Assembly: GCA_024639975.1 (NCBI GenBank)
Contig: JAHEFX010000010.1
Span: 1 to 41,909 of the forward strand
Reading direction: 5' to 3'
DNA length: 41,909 nt
Source of the DNA: a bacterium
Lineage (GTDB): Bacteria; Actinomycetota; Acidimicrobiia; Spongiisociales; JAENVV01
Below, one piece after another: positions 1 to 8,281 of this stretch (positions are counted from its first letter, which is position 1; each line of letters begins with the position of its first letter). The notes below the pieces were generated by a model. That model made no database searches. It had not been told where the DNA came from and saw only the letters and a list, made by a program, of their open reading frames with translations. A program made the translations under genes and the position numbers.

Positions 1-2
1 CG

Positions 3-785
3 GTTCCCAAGGACGAACCACCGGTCGGCCTGGACGAGTTGACCGGTGCGCTCTCGGCCATCGGGGCAGGGGCCGTCGACAACGCGACGCTTGCGGTCAT
101 CTGGCAGGTCCTGGAGGCAGCAGGCCCGGATCCGGACCCGCTGCCCGCAATTGCATGGGAGGCTGCCGAGCAGGCGACGGTCGGTGAGCTCGAAGGAGAG
201 GCAGCCCGCACCCGGTCACGTCTCGAACGAACCGGGCGGCGACAGGCGCTGCTGGGTCGGTTCCACGCCGAGCGGCCCGCCGCCGGGTCGGTCCCTGCTG
301 CCCCGCCCGGGACATGGGACACCGAGACCCCGGTCGGGTCGTCCGCGGTCGAGCACTGGGACGCCGCCGCCGCCGAGCTGGCGGGAGCGATGGAGCATGC
401 CCAGCTCCTCCTCGCCCGGGCGACCGTCCGTAGCAAGCGCTGGTGGGTTTGGGTCCGGTGGGGAATGCTCGTCGGATCCGCGGCCCTGGTCGGCCTCGCG
501 GTCGTGGCGATCGTTCTCCCCGGTCGCCTGCCGATGCCGTGGTGGGTCCCGCTCCCCGTGGCTGCGCTGCTGCTGGCCGGCGGCGGGTATGCCCTCGCCG
601 CCTCGGGTCGTTCGGAGGGCCAAACGGCTGCCGAGACGGCGGTCGGGGACGCCCGACGACTCGTCTCCGGAGCCCGCTCGGGAGGCGCGGTCGCCAACCA
701 GCGGGATCGCTGTTCGGACCTCGGTGAACTCATCGCTGCCAAGCATCGGGTCCTCTCGCAGTCCGGACTCGATCCAATGCCTTGA
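3..785 (+). CDS. C-terminal part of an unrecognised membrane protein (5' end outside window)
   Basis: The frame is open from the first complete codon at position 3 to TGA at 783-785, so the gene starts before the window. A TTG at 39 could start it, but the upstream codons read on without a stop, so I treat it as partial. The visible part has an acidic and Ala-rich N-terminal stretch, an Arg-rich segment with probable coiled-coil character, and two adjacent hydrophobic segments at about residues 140-165 and 170-190 (counted from the TTG). These are separated by a short Pro-Trp-rich turn, which suggests a membrane hairpin. A short soluble tail follows. I do not recognise a family. The stop codon overlaps a perfect TTGACA box that may drive the ncRNA downstream. 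Confidence 0.6.
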   Translation, partial: VPKDEPPVGLDELTGALSAIGAGAVDNATLAVIWQVLEAAGPDPDPLPAIAWEAAEQATVGELEGEAARTRSRLERTGRRQALLGRFHAERPAAGSVPAAPPGTWDTETPVGSSAVEHWDAAAAELAGAMEHAQLLLARATVRSKRWWVWVRWGMLVGSAALVGLAVVAIVLPGRLPMPWWVPLPVAALLLAGGGYALAASGRSEGQTAAETAVGDARRLVSGARSGGAVANQRDRCSDLGELIAAKHRVLSQSGLDPMP

Positions 786-811
786 CACTTGTCGTGGGGA
801 GCGGGCATACT
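782..811 (+). promoter_or_regulatory. Candidate promoter for the ncRNA downstream
   Basis: A perfect TTGACA (782-787) lies 18 nt from CATACT (806-811), which matches the TATAAT consensus at four of six positions. The -35 box overlaps the stop codon of the preceding gene. Transcription would start near 818 and run into the strong hairpin at 886-920, with no plausible protein in between. Confidence 0.45.
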
Positions 812-817
812 CGGCGG

Positions 818-922
818 TGGAACGCTGGCGAGACGAGCTCCCTGGCATCAAATCGCACCCAAACGGCGTTCTTGTCCCGCAACACGAAGAGGCCCGGCTC
901 CCCCCTTGCCGGGCCTCTTCTC
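818..922 (+). ncRNA. Candidate small structured RNA ending in a C6-loop terminator hairpin
   Basis: The roughly 105-nt segment between the TTGACA promoter and the hairpin carries no convincing ORF. Two pairings are visible: an 8-bp stem between 820-827 and 864-871 with one G-U pair, and a perfect 13-bp stem between 886-898 and 908-920. The loop of the second stem contains six consecutive C (900-905). A C6 loop recalls the actinobacterial 6C RNA motif, but that motif has two C-rich hairpins and only one is seen here. The region could instead be only the intergenic terminator of two convergent genes. Confidence 0.4.
886..920. terminator. Perfect 13-bp hairpin between convergent genes
   Basis: GAAGAGGCCCGGC (886-898) pairs perfectly with GCCGGGCCTCTTC (908-920) around a 9-nt loop. 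It begins directly after the diacylglycerol-kinase-like stop (minus strand) and closes the candidate ncRNA on the plus strand, so it could terminate transcription from both sides. There is only a short T-rich stretch after it. Confidence 0.7.
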
Positions 923-1829
923 ATTCCGGATCGGGAACCAACACTTCGAGTGGGGGGCCCATCGAGACACGCAGTCGAACGACCTCGCCCAGTGGTTCGC
1001 CATCGATCTGCAGCCGGACTCCGTGCTCGGTGGCGACCTCCGCCTCGGTCGCTTCGAAGACGTCCACCTCGGGTCGGCCCGCCAGACCGTCGGCGCGTTG
1101 CGTCGCGAGAGCCAGTGGGATGACCGATGGCCCGGAGATCCTCCGCCAGACGGCGAGGGAGAAGCCTGCCTCGGCCGGTGGCCCGATCCGCATGTGGAGC
1201 GGCCCGGCGAATGTATAGGAGTCCTGGACCTGGACCTGGATGGCGGTGGCGAGGTCGTCCTCGACCGGAGGACTGGTGTGCACGACGAGGTCCGGGAGCC
1301 TTCCCACCTCGCGTCGAAGCTGGCGGATCGCCGCCCTCGCGTAGAGGCGGACGCCTCCGCGCGCCTTGCGGTAGGGCTCCGTCTCGGCGGCTGCGACCAC
1401 CTCGGCGTCCCAACCGACGCCGAGGGAGAACAGTGCGGGGCGTTCGACCTGCTCACCGTCCAGTTGCTCGTAGCTCGCGAGCGCGGTCCGAATCGCACGC
1501 GGTACGCCATCGGCGACAAGTGATGCAGCATCAGCCGTGTCGGACGGGACGCCGAGTAGACGGGCGAGGACATTGGTGGTGCCGACCGGGATGATGGCGA
1601 GTCGACCGGGGGTGCCGATCAGCCCCCGGGCGACATGGTGGACCATGCCGTCGCCACCCATCGCCACGACGGTCTCGCCCTCCCGGCCTGCTTCGGCCGC
1701 GGCGAGCGTGCTTCCGGCGGCGTCCTTGGGCCAGACGGCCCGGGCCTCGTCGCCGAGGGTGTTCAGCACGGTCCGAAGGGAACCCCCGGTGAAGCCGGAC
1801 GCCGAGGGGTTGGCGAGCACGACCGTCAC
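921..1829 (-). CDS. Diacylglycerol/lipid kinase family protein
   Basis: This 302-residue protein has the hallmarks of the DAGK/YegS/BmrU lipid kinase family, which phosphorylates diacylglycerol or related lipids with ATP at the membrane. The family's GGDGT motif appears as GGDGMVH at residues 58-64, and the second conserved element, PVGTTN, at 81-86. The C-terminal half fits the beta-sandwich domain of the family. The start is GTG at 1829, chosen because it forms a GTGA overlap with the stop of the upstream transporter and because the protein then begins directly with the family's N-terminal beta strand and NP motif. It is probably translated with that transporter. The lipid substrate is not determined by the sequence. 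Confidence 0.85.
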   Translation of the reverse strand: MTVVLANPSASGFTGGSLRTVLNTLGDEARAVWPKDAAGSTLAAAEAGREGETVVAMGGDGMVHHVARGLIGTPGRLAIIPVGTTNVLARLLGVPSDTADAASLVADGVPRAIRTALASYEQLDGEQVERPALFSLGVGWDAEVVAAAETEPYRKARGGVRLYARAAIRQLRREVGRLPDLVVHTSPPVEDDLATAIQVQVQDSYTFAGPLHMRIGPPAEAGFSLAVWRRISGPSVIPLALATQRADGLAGRPEVDVFEATEAEVATEHGVRLQIDGEPLGEVVRLRVSMGPPLEVLVPDPE

Positions 1830-3103
1830 GTGCCCGCAACCCTGGGAACGCCCCCGAGGACCCATCGGGCGGCGACGAGGGCGATGATCAAAGCGCCCAT
1901 GGCGACGGTTCTTGGAAGGGAGAAGCCGTCCACGATGATCGCCCAGAGCGCCGGCCCCAGGAGCGTGGCGAAGCGTCCGACGGTGCCGTAGAGCCCGTAG
2001 AACTCCCCGTAGAGCTCTGCGGGGGAGAGGGCGGCCATGTAGGGGCGGTCGGCTGCCCAGAGGCCGGCGAGGGCGACACCACCGACGCCGCCGATGATCG
2101 CCGCTTCGAGGGGCATGCAGGCCTCGGTACCGGGAAAGCACACGGGTGCCGTCCACTTGGTGACGGCGATGACGATGCCCGTGGCCATCGCTCCCATCCA
2201 CAGGTAGAGCATGGCGTGGAGGTAGCGACGGGGACCCACCCTGTCGACGAGGCGGGAGGCGATGAGACCGCCGAAGATGGCCGTGACGATCGAGGCCGAG
2301 AGCAGGTTCCGGACATCGCTCGCCGAGTAGCCCAGCTCCCGGGTGGCGAAGATCGCCAGGAAGCCGCCGGTGAGGGTGTTGATGGCGTCGGTGTAGAGGA
2401 ATCGCCCGACGAGGAACCGGGCCACCCCGGGGACCGCACGGGCCCGCTGCCAGGAGTCCCACAGGTGGCGAAGCACGGACCGGAAGGCGGGTGGGGCATC
2501 CTTGCGCCGCGCTTTCGGGCGTTCGACGACCAGGAAGAACGAAGGCAGGGCAAAGAGCAGGAATGCCGCAGCGATCATCGGGAAGATGGACGTTGGTGCC
2601 CATCCGAGGGCATCCACCCCGATGCCCAGGGCTACGGCAATGAACGAACCGATGTATCCGACGCCGACGCCGACGCCCGAGACACGCCCGATGTCGGCGG
2701 GTGCGGCGACGTCCGGGAGGAGGGCGTCGTAGGCGATGCCGGCGATGTTGAAGCCCATCAGGGCGACGGAGAAGAACATCAGGGAAGGCACGAGGCCGAC
2801 GGTGCCCAGCATGGCCGTGGCGGCGATGGTCACCAGCGTGCCCCAGACGAGGACGGGCATCCGTCGGCCGCTGTGGTCGGTGAGGGCACCGATCCACGGG
2901 CCGAGGACGATGACGACGGCCATGGCCACACCGTTGGCGGCGGCGAGGTTCCAGTCCGGTGCGTCTTGCTCGGTGATCCAGACGGCGAAGTACAGGCCGC
3001 TCACGCCGAGCGTGAAGATCGTGTTGGCGAGGTCGTAGAGGATCCAGCCGAAGGTCGAGAACTTCGGCGGGACCCAGGTGTCCGACTGGGCGGACTCGCT
3101 CAG
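1826..3103 (-). CDS. UMF1/Atg22-type major facilitator transporter, probable CTG start
   Basis: This is a 425-residue polytopic membrane protein of about 12 hydrophobic segments. The N-terminal FGWILYDLANTIF block is typical of the UMF1/Atg22-like MFS branch, members of which are efflux or amino-acid transporters; the substrate here is unknown. No ATG, GTG or TTG lies in frame between the first transmembrane segment and the body of the upstream gene. The best start is CTG at 3103-3101, which forms a CTGA overlap with the TGA of the dehydrogenase, the same geometry as the ATGA and GTGA junctions elsewhere in the window. The first standard start downstream (a GTG about 30 codons in) would remove transmembrane segment 1. 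The stop overlaps the kinase start. A second, longer UMF1 protein lies at 8305-9819. Confidence 0.83.
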   Translation of the reverse strand: MSESAQSDTWVPPKFSTFGWILYDLANTIFTLGVSGLYFAVWITEQDAPDWNLAAANGVAMAVVIVLGPWIGALTDHSGRRMPVLVWGTLVTIAATAMLGTVGLVPSLMFFSVALMGFNIAGIAYDALLPDVAAPADIGRVSGVGVGVGYIGSFIAVALGIGVDALGWAPTSIFPMIAAAFLLFALPSFFLVVERPKARRKDAPPAFRSVLRHLWDSWQRARAVPGVARFLVGRFLYTDAINTLTGGFLAIFATRELGYSASDVRNLLSASIVTAIFGGLIASRLVDRVGPRRYLHAMLYLWMGAMATGIVIAVTKWTAPVCFPGTEACMPLEAAIIGGVGGVALAGLWAADRPYMAALSPAELYGEFYGLYGTVGRFATLLGPALWAIIVDGFSLPRTVAMGALIIALVAARWVLGGVPRVAGT

Positions 3104-4182
3104 AGGGTCACCGCCACCGAGAAGAGCTGGTCGCGCCCGAGCATCCCATCTGACGCCTGGATGGCCCGGTCGGCCTCGTCGAGGGGGAACTCGTGGCTCA
3201 CGAGCTCGTCGAGTCGGTCGTCGGTGCCGATCTGGCGGGTGGCCCAGTGGTACGCGGTGGAGGAGGCGCCGAACGCCCCCCGCAGGCAGAGCTCCTTGAG
3301 CACGATGATGTCGGAGAAGAGTTGGTTGATGGCGTTGGTGCCCTTGGTCGAGGCCAGGACGACGACACCGCCCGGACGCACGAGGTCGAGGGCGGAGAGG
3401 ATGACTTCGGAGTCGTTCGAGGTGACGTCCACGATGACGTCGGGTCGGGTGCCGAGTGAGTTGCCGACGGCCGACGCCAGGTCTTCTGTCTCCACATCGA
3501 CGACGAGGTCGGCACCGAGCTCCTTGGCCAGGCCGAGTCGGTCGGCGTCGTGGCTGAGTCCGGTCATGCCGACCCAGCCGGCACCGGCTGCCTGGGCGGC
3601 GATGAGTGAGGCGAGACCCCTTGGTCCGGGACCGAGGATCAGTACGGATTGGCCGGGCCGCAGCTGGGGGGTCTCGACCGCCCAGGTGAAACCGGCGGCC
3701 AGCGCATGGGCGAACGAGCCGACTGCGGCGGGGACGTCGTCGGTCACGGCGTGGAGCCGGGCGCTCGGGTCGAGGAACAGGTACTCGGCGAGACCGCCCC
3801 ACAGGCCGGGAGCCTCGGTGGAGGGGACCTGGCCGTAGGCATTGGTCGGCTTTCGCCCCGCACAGGACGACAACCCGGCCTGACAACGATGGCAGCGGCC
3901 ACATCGGATGGATGACTCGACGACGACCCGAGTGCCGATCGGCAGACCGAACGAGCCGTGTGGGTCGTCGGCGATCCGACCGACCACCTCGTGACCGGGA
4001 ACGAGGGGATAGCGGACGAGTCGGGAGGTTCCCTTCCATGCCTGCACCTCGACCCCCGAGATCCCGGTGGCCTCGATCGCCAGCCACCCGCCGTGGTCGA
4101 GCTCGGGCACGCGCATGCTGGTCCGCGTGAAGTGGCGCGGGCCGACGAGCAACATCGCCGACGCCGTCAGGGGGGGAGCCAT
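3100..4182 (-). CDS. Zinc-binding alcohol dehydrogenase family (MDR) oxidoreductase
   Basis: This 360-residue medium-chain dehydrogenase has an N-terminal GroES-like catalytic domain with GHE, followed by a structural-zinc cysteine lobe of the form CGRCHRCQAGLSSC. A Rossmann domain contains a Gly-rich G-P-G-P-R-G loop. These proteins oxidise alcohols or reduce carbonyl compounds with NAD(P). The usual catalytic Cys near residue 30-40 is not obvious: the segment reads TGISGVEVQAW. Either the catalytic zinc site is altered or the protein belongs to a divergent threonine/sorbitol-dehydrogenase-like branch. ATG at 4182 was chosen; an internal ATG about 9 codons later is possible. It heads a coupled unit with the transporter and lipid kinase. 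Confidence 0.82.
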   Translation of the reverse strand: MAPPLTASAMLLVGPRHFTRTSMRVPELDHGGWLAIEATGISGVEVQAWKGTSRLVRYPLVPGHEVVGRIADDPHGSFGLPIGTRVVVESSIRCGRCHRCQAGLSSCAGRKPTNAYGQVPSTEAPGLWGGLAEYLFLDPSARLHAVTDDVPAAVGSFAHALAAGFTWAVETPQLRPGQSVLILGPGPRGLASLIAAQAAGAGWVGMTGLSHDADRLGLAKELGADLVVDVETEDLASAVGNSLGTRPDVIVDVTSNDSEVILSALDLVRPGGVVVLASTKGTNAINQLFSDIIVLKELCLRGAFGASSTAYHWATRQIGTDDRLDELVSHEFPLDEADRAIQASDGMLGRDQLFSVAVTL

Positions 4183-4216
4183 TCGGCGAGTGTAGGACTC
4201 GCTCTGGGCTGGCAGA

Positions 4217-5410
4217 TCAGCCGCCGAGCGCCTCCGCGATGCGCTCCACGCCCTCGATGAGATCGTCGTCGGCGAGCGCATAGGAGAGCCGGGCGTAGCC
4301 CGGCGCGCCGAAGGCCTCTCCGGGCACGATCGCGACCTGGCACGTGTCGAGGAGGGCATCGGCCAACTCGAGCGTCGTCGTGGGCGTCCTGTCGCCGATC
4401 GGCCTGCCCAGGGCGCCTTCGAGGTGGGGGAAGGCGTAGAAGGCCCCTTCCGGCTCGAGGCAGTCGACGCCGGGGATGGCAGCGAGGTCCGACACCATGC
4501 GTCGGCGTCGTCGATCGAAGGCTTCTCGCATCTCGGCGACGGGTTCCTGGGGTCCGGTGATGGCGGCGAGAGCGGCCCTCTGGGAGACGTTTGCGACGTT
4601 CGATGCCAGGTGGGACTGCAGGTTGATGGCCGCCTTGGCGACGTCACCGGGGGCCACCAACCAGCCGACCCGCCAGCCGGTCATCGCATAGGTCTTGGCC
4701 ACACCATTGAGGATGACCGTGCGGTCCTGTAGGTCGGGGACGGCCGTCACGATCGAGGTGAAGACAGCATCGCCGTAGACCAGGTGGTCGTAGATCTCGT
4801 CCGTGATGACCCAGATACCACGCTCGAGCGCCCACTCACCCACGGCCCGGACCTCCCCGGGCGTGTAGACGGCACCAGTCGGGTTCGAGGGTGAGACGAA
4901 GATCAATGCCTTGGTCCGGTCGGACACGAACTGGTCGAGCATCTCCGGTGTGGCCTTGAAGCCGCTCTCGATGGACGTCGGGACCTCGACGGTCGTGGCC
5001 CCGGTGAGATGGATGGCCTCTGGGTAGGTGACCCAGTACGGCGTCGGCAGCAACACCTCGTCGCCGGGGTCGAAGAGGGTCGCGAACGCCGAGAAGACGG
5101 CCTGCTTGCCGCCGTTGGTGACGAGGATATTGGACGATTCCACCGGCCACCCCAGGTCGCGTGAGACGCGGTCGGCGACGGCGGCGCGGAGGTCCGGGAG
5201 GCCTGCGGCCGGCGAGTACTTGTGCATCGCCGGGTCCTGGGCGGCAGCAATGGCGGCATCCACGACATGTTGAGGAGTCGGGAAGTTCGGCTCGCCGGCT
5301 CCGAAGCCGATCACCGGCTCACCGGCGGCCTTGAGAGCCTTTGCCTTGGTGGTGATGGCGAGGGTTGCGGACGGGGCGATGCTGCCGATGCGGGCGGAGA
5401 CGCGAGCCAT
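4217..5410 (-). CDS. aspC: Pyridoxal-phosphate aspartate aminotransferase (class I/II)
   Basis: This 397-residue protein is a full-length aminotransferase of the Thermus/Bacillus AspC-like (I-gamma) group. It transfers the amino group between aspartate or a similar amino acid and 2-oxoglutarate in the cytoplasm. The PLP-binding Lys is K239 in NGVAKTYAMTGWR, and the phosphate and carboxylate-binding Arg lies in GWRVGW. The GAGEPNFPTP and SPSNPTG motifs of the family are present. ATG at 5410 is preceded by GAGGAA at good spacing. It is separated from its neighbours by 34 and 60 bases and may be monocistronic. Substrate preference cannot be fixed; the symbol is by family only. Confidence 0.88.
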   Translation of the reverse strand: MARVSARIGSIAPSATLAITTKAKALKAAGEPVIGFGAGEPNFPTPQHVVDAAIAAAQDPAMHKYSPAAGLPDLRAAVADRVSRDLGWPVESSNILVTNGGKQAVFSAFATLFDPGDEVLLPTPYWVTYPEAIHLTGATTVEVPTSIESGFKATPEMLDQFVSDRTKALIFVSPSNPTGAVYTPGEVRAVGEWALERGIWVITDEIYDHLVYGDAVFTSIVTAVPDLQDRTVILNGVAKTYAMTGWRVGWLVAPGDVAKAAINLQSHLASNVANVSQRAALAAITGPQEPVAEMREAFDRRRRRMVSDLAAIPGVDCLEPEGAFYAFPHLEGALGRPIGDRTPTTTLELADALLDTCQVAIVPGEAFGAPGYARLSYALADDDLIEGVERIAEALGG

Positions 5411-5453
5411 GTGGGTTCCTCGTGGTCGTTGGTCGCAGCGTACCGACGCCTCG

Positions 5454-5470
5454 GCCCCCCGAACCGGGGC
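5454..5470 (-). terminator. Short hairpin after the 5471-6118 gene
   Basis: GCCCC (5454-5458) pairs with GGGGC (5466-5470) immediately downstream, on the minus strand, of the unknown gene's stop. It is short and has no T tract, so termination is only possible, not shown. Confidence 0.3.
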
Positions 5471-6118
5471 TCAGGGTCGGTCGGGCCGGAAAGGGACGGT
5501 CCAGCGCTCGTCGGCCGCCTCGTCCACCCAGGCCTCGGGCCGGAAGGCAGCCCTCGCACGGTCATCGAGGTGGGCGAGTGGTCGAGCGTGTACGACCACG
5601 GCGGTCGGGTCGAGTCGAGTGGCACGGGCGGCCATCTCGAGGATGGCCGCGGACGACCAAACCCGATGTTCATGGATGGCGACGGCGGGGAGCAGCAGCC
5701 GGTCGGCGGTTGCGGGATCGTCGAGGATCGGGTGGGCGCCGAGTCCCACCAGTCCCCGGGCGACGGATGGGCGGTCGGTCACGAGGGGGAGGAGTTCGTC
5801 GGTCCGTTGGAGGACGGCGGTGAGCACCTCGATGGTCAGGGGCCCGTGGGAGAGGACCCCGATCGAGTCGGCCGACGCCAGGTGGTCGGCCGCCGCCAAC
5901 GGGACGCGGACGTCGTCGTCGAGTGCCAGCAGGTGGCCGAGCCGGTTGACGATCGTTTCATCCTCACCGTGGACCGCCGTGCAGGCGGTCACGAGCTCGG
6001 GGTCGGAGGCGTTGCGCTCGAGGAGATCGTCTGCTTCGGCGCGGATGCCAGCCAGATCACCGGCTCGGACGGCGTCGCGCCACCGTCCGAGGCGATCCGG
6101 GAGTGGCTCGTCGATCAT
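5471..6118 (-). CDS. Unrecognised cytoplasmic protein, weak resemblance to the eIF2B/MtnA fold
   Basis: ATG at 6118 gives a 215-residue protein and forms an ATGA overlap with the nuclease gene, which decides the start over an upstream in-frame extension. The N-terminal 80 residues look helical. The C-terminal half alternates strand and helix: one strand ending in D-R-P, another ending in LPAVAIHEHRVWSSAAILEM, then a strand ending HARPL. This order recalls the C-terminal Rossmann-like domain of eIF2B-alpha/MtnA-related proteins, but the catalytic Cys and Asp motifs of MtnA are not visible. There is no signal peptide or membrane segment. Its position as the last gene of the coupled flavoprotein-nuclease unit suggests co-expression only. 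Function unknown. Confidence 0.6.
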   Translation of the reverse strand: MIDEPLPDRLGRWRDAVRAGDLAGIRAEADDLLERNASDPELVTACTAVHGEDETIVNRLGHLLALDDDVRVPLAAADHLASADSIGVLSHGPLTIEVLTAVLQRTDELLPLVTDRPSVARGLVGLGAHPILDDPATADRLLLPAVAIHEHRVWSSAAILEMAARATRLDPTAVVVHARPLAHLDDRARAAFRPEAWVDEAADERWTVPFRPDRP

Positions 6119-6912
6119 GTCCCGTAGGACAGCATGTCGACCGTCCGACCGGAAGCATCGAGCAGGAAGATGGTGTCCCCGGTGTTGTTCCAGACCGGGT
6201 AGTCGGAGCACCAGTACCGCTCGGAGTTGGTCTTGGCGCCACAGCCGGTGAACACGGTCATCGACGTACCGGGTTCGAGCAGGACCTCGTCGAAGGTGTA
6301 GCGATTGCCGGTCGACTCGTCACGGAGCGTCCAGCCTTCGAGCCTGGCGGTGTCGTCCCCGACATTGGAGATCACGATCCATTCGCCGTTGAGGTCGTCC
6401 TCGTCCGGGCCCGGCGGGTTTGTCTCGTAGTCGGTGATGCGAACCGTCTCGGCCGTCCCGGCGGTGGTACAAGCCGACCAGAGGCCGGCCCCGGAGTCCT
6501 TCGCCTCGACCTCGGCCGCCTCCAGGTCCTCCTGTCTCATCGTGTTGGGCTCATAGGCCCTGGCGAGCGCGTGGCCCCCGGCCACCATCGCCTGGTTCAC
6601 GAACGCTCCCTCGGCCGTCCAGACGTAGGCCAGGAGGCGGCCATAGGGATCTCGTCGCTCCACGTCGAACGTGAGGACCACGGCCTCGCCGAGCATGTCG
6701 GAGAGGACATCCGTCGATTCCTCCCCCCAGCACTCGTCCGACTCGGGTGCGTTGATGCCGATCAGTCTGATCCGGTCGCCTTGGATCTCGAAGGTGTCGC
6801 CGTCGGTCACGGAGCGGACCAAGACCTCCTCACCGACAACGGCTGTCGTGGTCGTGCCGGCCGACGGCGCGCATGCCCCGACGACCAGAGCGATGAGGAG
6901 GAGACGCCTCAA
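6115..6912 (-). CDS. Secreted lipoprotein: thermonuclease (SNase) domain plus lamin-tail domain
   Basis: This 265-residue protein starts with a lipoprotein signal ending at C14 (VVGAC), then a Thr-rich linker. An SNase-like domain at about 30-135 contains DGDTFEI, RLIGINAPE and DPYGRLLAYVW, which hold the calcium-binding Asp and the catalytic Arg and Glu of staphylococcal nuclease. Residues about 155-265 look like an LTD (lamin-tail) beta-sandwich, with a WIVISNVG strand and a GWTLRD strand. Such proteins cleave DNA or RNA outside the membrane, and the LTD is thought to help bind nucleic acid or surface components. It overlaps both neighbours by ATGA junctions, so it is translationally coupled to the flavoprotein upstream. 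Confidence 0.85.
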   Translation of the reverse strand: MRRLLLIALVVGACAPSAGTTTTAVVGEEVLVRSVTDGDTFEIQGDRIRLIGINAPESDECWGEESTDVLSDMLGEAVVLTFDVERRDPYGRLLAYVWTAEGAFVNQAMVAGGHALARAYEPNTMRQEDLEAAEVEAKDSGAGLWSACTTAGTAETVRITDYETNPPGPDEDDLNGEWIVISNVGDDTARLEGWTLRDESTGNRYTFDEVLLEPGTSMTVFTGCGAKTNSERYWCSDYPVWNNTGDTIFLLDASGRTVDMLSYGT

Positions 6913-8264
6913 GCCTTGGCTGCGGTGTCGGCTGCCCGACGAGCGGCGATGGCCACGGGGTCCCAGGTGCCCGAGAAGGGCGGCGCGTACGAGAGGTCGG
7001 CCATGGCGAAATCATGGCCGTTCATCCCGGCCCAAATCGCCGTCGCCAGGGTGTCGATCCGCTTGCCGGCCCCCCTGCCCCCGACGATTTGGCCGCCGAG
7101 GAGGGTGCCATCGGCCGAAACGGTCACGGTGACCGTCATCGACTGCTTCCCGGGCATGTAGCCGGCGGTGGTCGACGAGTCGACGGTTCCCTGGAAGACC
7201 TCGATGCCCGCCTCTTCGGCTTCGGTGCGGATGAGGCCGGTCCGGGCCACCTCCTTGTCGAAGACGCGGGTGATGGCCGTGCCGAGGACCCCCGGGAACG
7301 TTGCGTCGCCACCACCGATGTTGGTGCCGGCCACCCGACCGTGCTTGTTGGCGACGGTCCCCAGTTGGAAGTTGACCGGCCGCCCGGTGAGCCGATGGAT
7401 CGACTCGGCGGCGTCCCCGGCCGCCCACACGCCGGGAACACCCGTGCGCATCCGTTCGTCGACGGCGATGGCGCCGGTCGGACCGAGCGGGATGCCGGCA
7501 TCTGCCGCCAGGTCGACGTTCGGCGATGCGCCACCGCCCATCACGATGAAGTCGGCGTCGAACACCTGGTCACCGGCTCTGGCTCCGACCGCACGGCCGT
7601 CTTTGGTGAGGATCTTCTCGATGGTCGTCCCGACGGCGACTTCGACGCCGTTGGCTTCCAGCTCGGCTTGGGCCAGCGATCCGAGCTCGGGGTCCATGGT
7701 GCGAACCAGGACCGAGTCGAAGATGTCGACGACGGTGACAGCGAGCCCTCGCATGGCGAGGGCCTCGGCGACCTCGACGCCGATGTAGCCGGCGCCGATG
7801 ACCAGTGCCGATGACGAGTTGCCGGCGCGCTGCGAGATGGCAGCCGCGTCGTCGAGGGTGCGCAGGACATGGACGCCGGGGGAGTCCAGGCCCTCGATGG
7901 GCGGCCGGATCGGAGACGCCCCCGTGGCATAGACCAGCTGGTCCCACGGTTCTTCCAACCTGGACCCATCCGGACGCTTCACGGTGACGGTGTGGCCTTC
8001 GGTGTCGATCGCGACGACTTCGTGGTGGATATGGACGTCGATCCCCGATTGGGCGAACTTCTCCGGCGATCGTGCGAGGAGGCTCGTCAGCTCGGGCACC
8101 TCCCCGGAGATGAAGTAGGGCTCGCCGCAGGCGGAGTATGAGATCCAGCCGCTCTTCTCGAAGACGGTGATGGAGAGGTCGTCCTGGGATCGGCGGCGGC
8201 GGGCCTGGGAGGCGGCGGTCATGCCCCCGGCGTCGCCACCGATGACGACGAGTCGTTCGGTCAT
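6909..8264 (-). CDS. CoA-disulfide reductase/NADH-oxidase-like FAD-dependent oxidoreductase
   Basis: This 451-residue flavoprotein has an N-terminal GGDAGGMTAA dinucleotide-binding loop and a redox Cys, C46, in SYSACGEPYF. That is the single-Cys arrangement of CoA-disulfide reductases and NADH oxidases rather than a CxxxxC pair. A second Rossmann motif (VIGAGYIGVEVAEAL) for NAD(P)H follows, then an FAD-binding GVWAAGDAAE block and a dimerisation domain ending in YAPPFSGTWDP. It would reduce CoA or other low-molecular-weight disulfides, or oxygen, in the cytoplasm. It is the first gene of a coupled trio with the nuclease lipoprotein and an unknown protein. The exact substrate is unknown. Confidence 0.87.
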   Translation of the reverse strand: MTERLVVIGGDAGGMTAASQARRRRSQDDLSITVFEKSGWISYSACGEPYFISGEVPELTSLLARSPEKFAQSGIDVHIHHEVVAIDTEGHTVTVKRPDGSRLEEPWDQLVYATGASPIRPPIEGLDSPGVHVLRTLDDAAAISQRAGNSSSALVIGAGYIGVEVAEALAMRGLAVTVVDIFDSVLVRTMDPELGSLAQAELEANGVEVAVGTTIEKILTKDGRAVGARAGDQVFDADFIVMGGGASPNVDLAADAGIPLGPTGAIAVDERMRTGVPGVWAAGDAAESIHRLTGRPVNFQLGTVANKHGRVAGTNIGGGDATFPGVLGTAITRVFDKEVARTGLIRTEAEEAGIEVFQGTVDSSTTAGYMPGKQSMTVTVTVSADGTLLGGQIVGGRGAGKRIDTLATAIWAGMNGHDFAMADLSYAPPFSGTWDPVAIAARRAADTAAKA

Positions 8265-8281
8265 ACCCGCAGGCTATGTCG

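Noticed and set aside
886-920. Naming the C6-loop hairpin as 6C RNA
   Set aside because: The 6C motif needs two hairpins with C-rich loops; only one is present.
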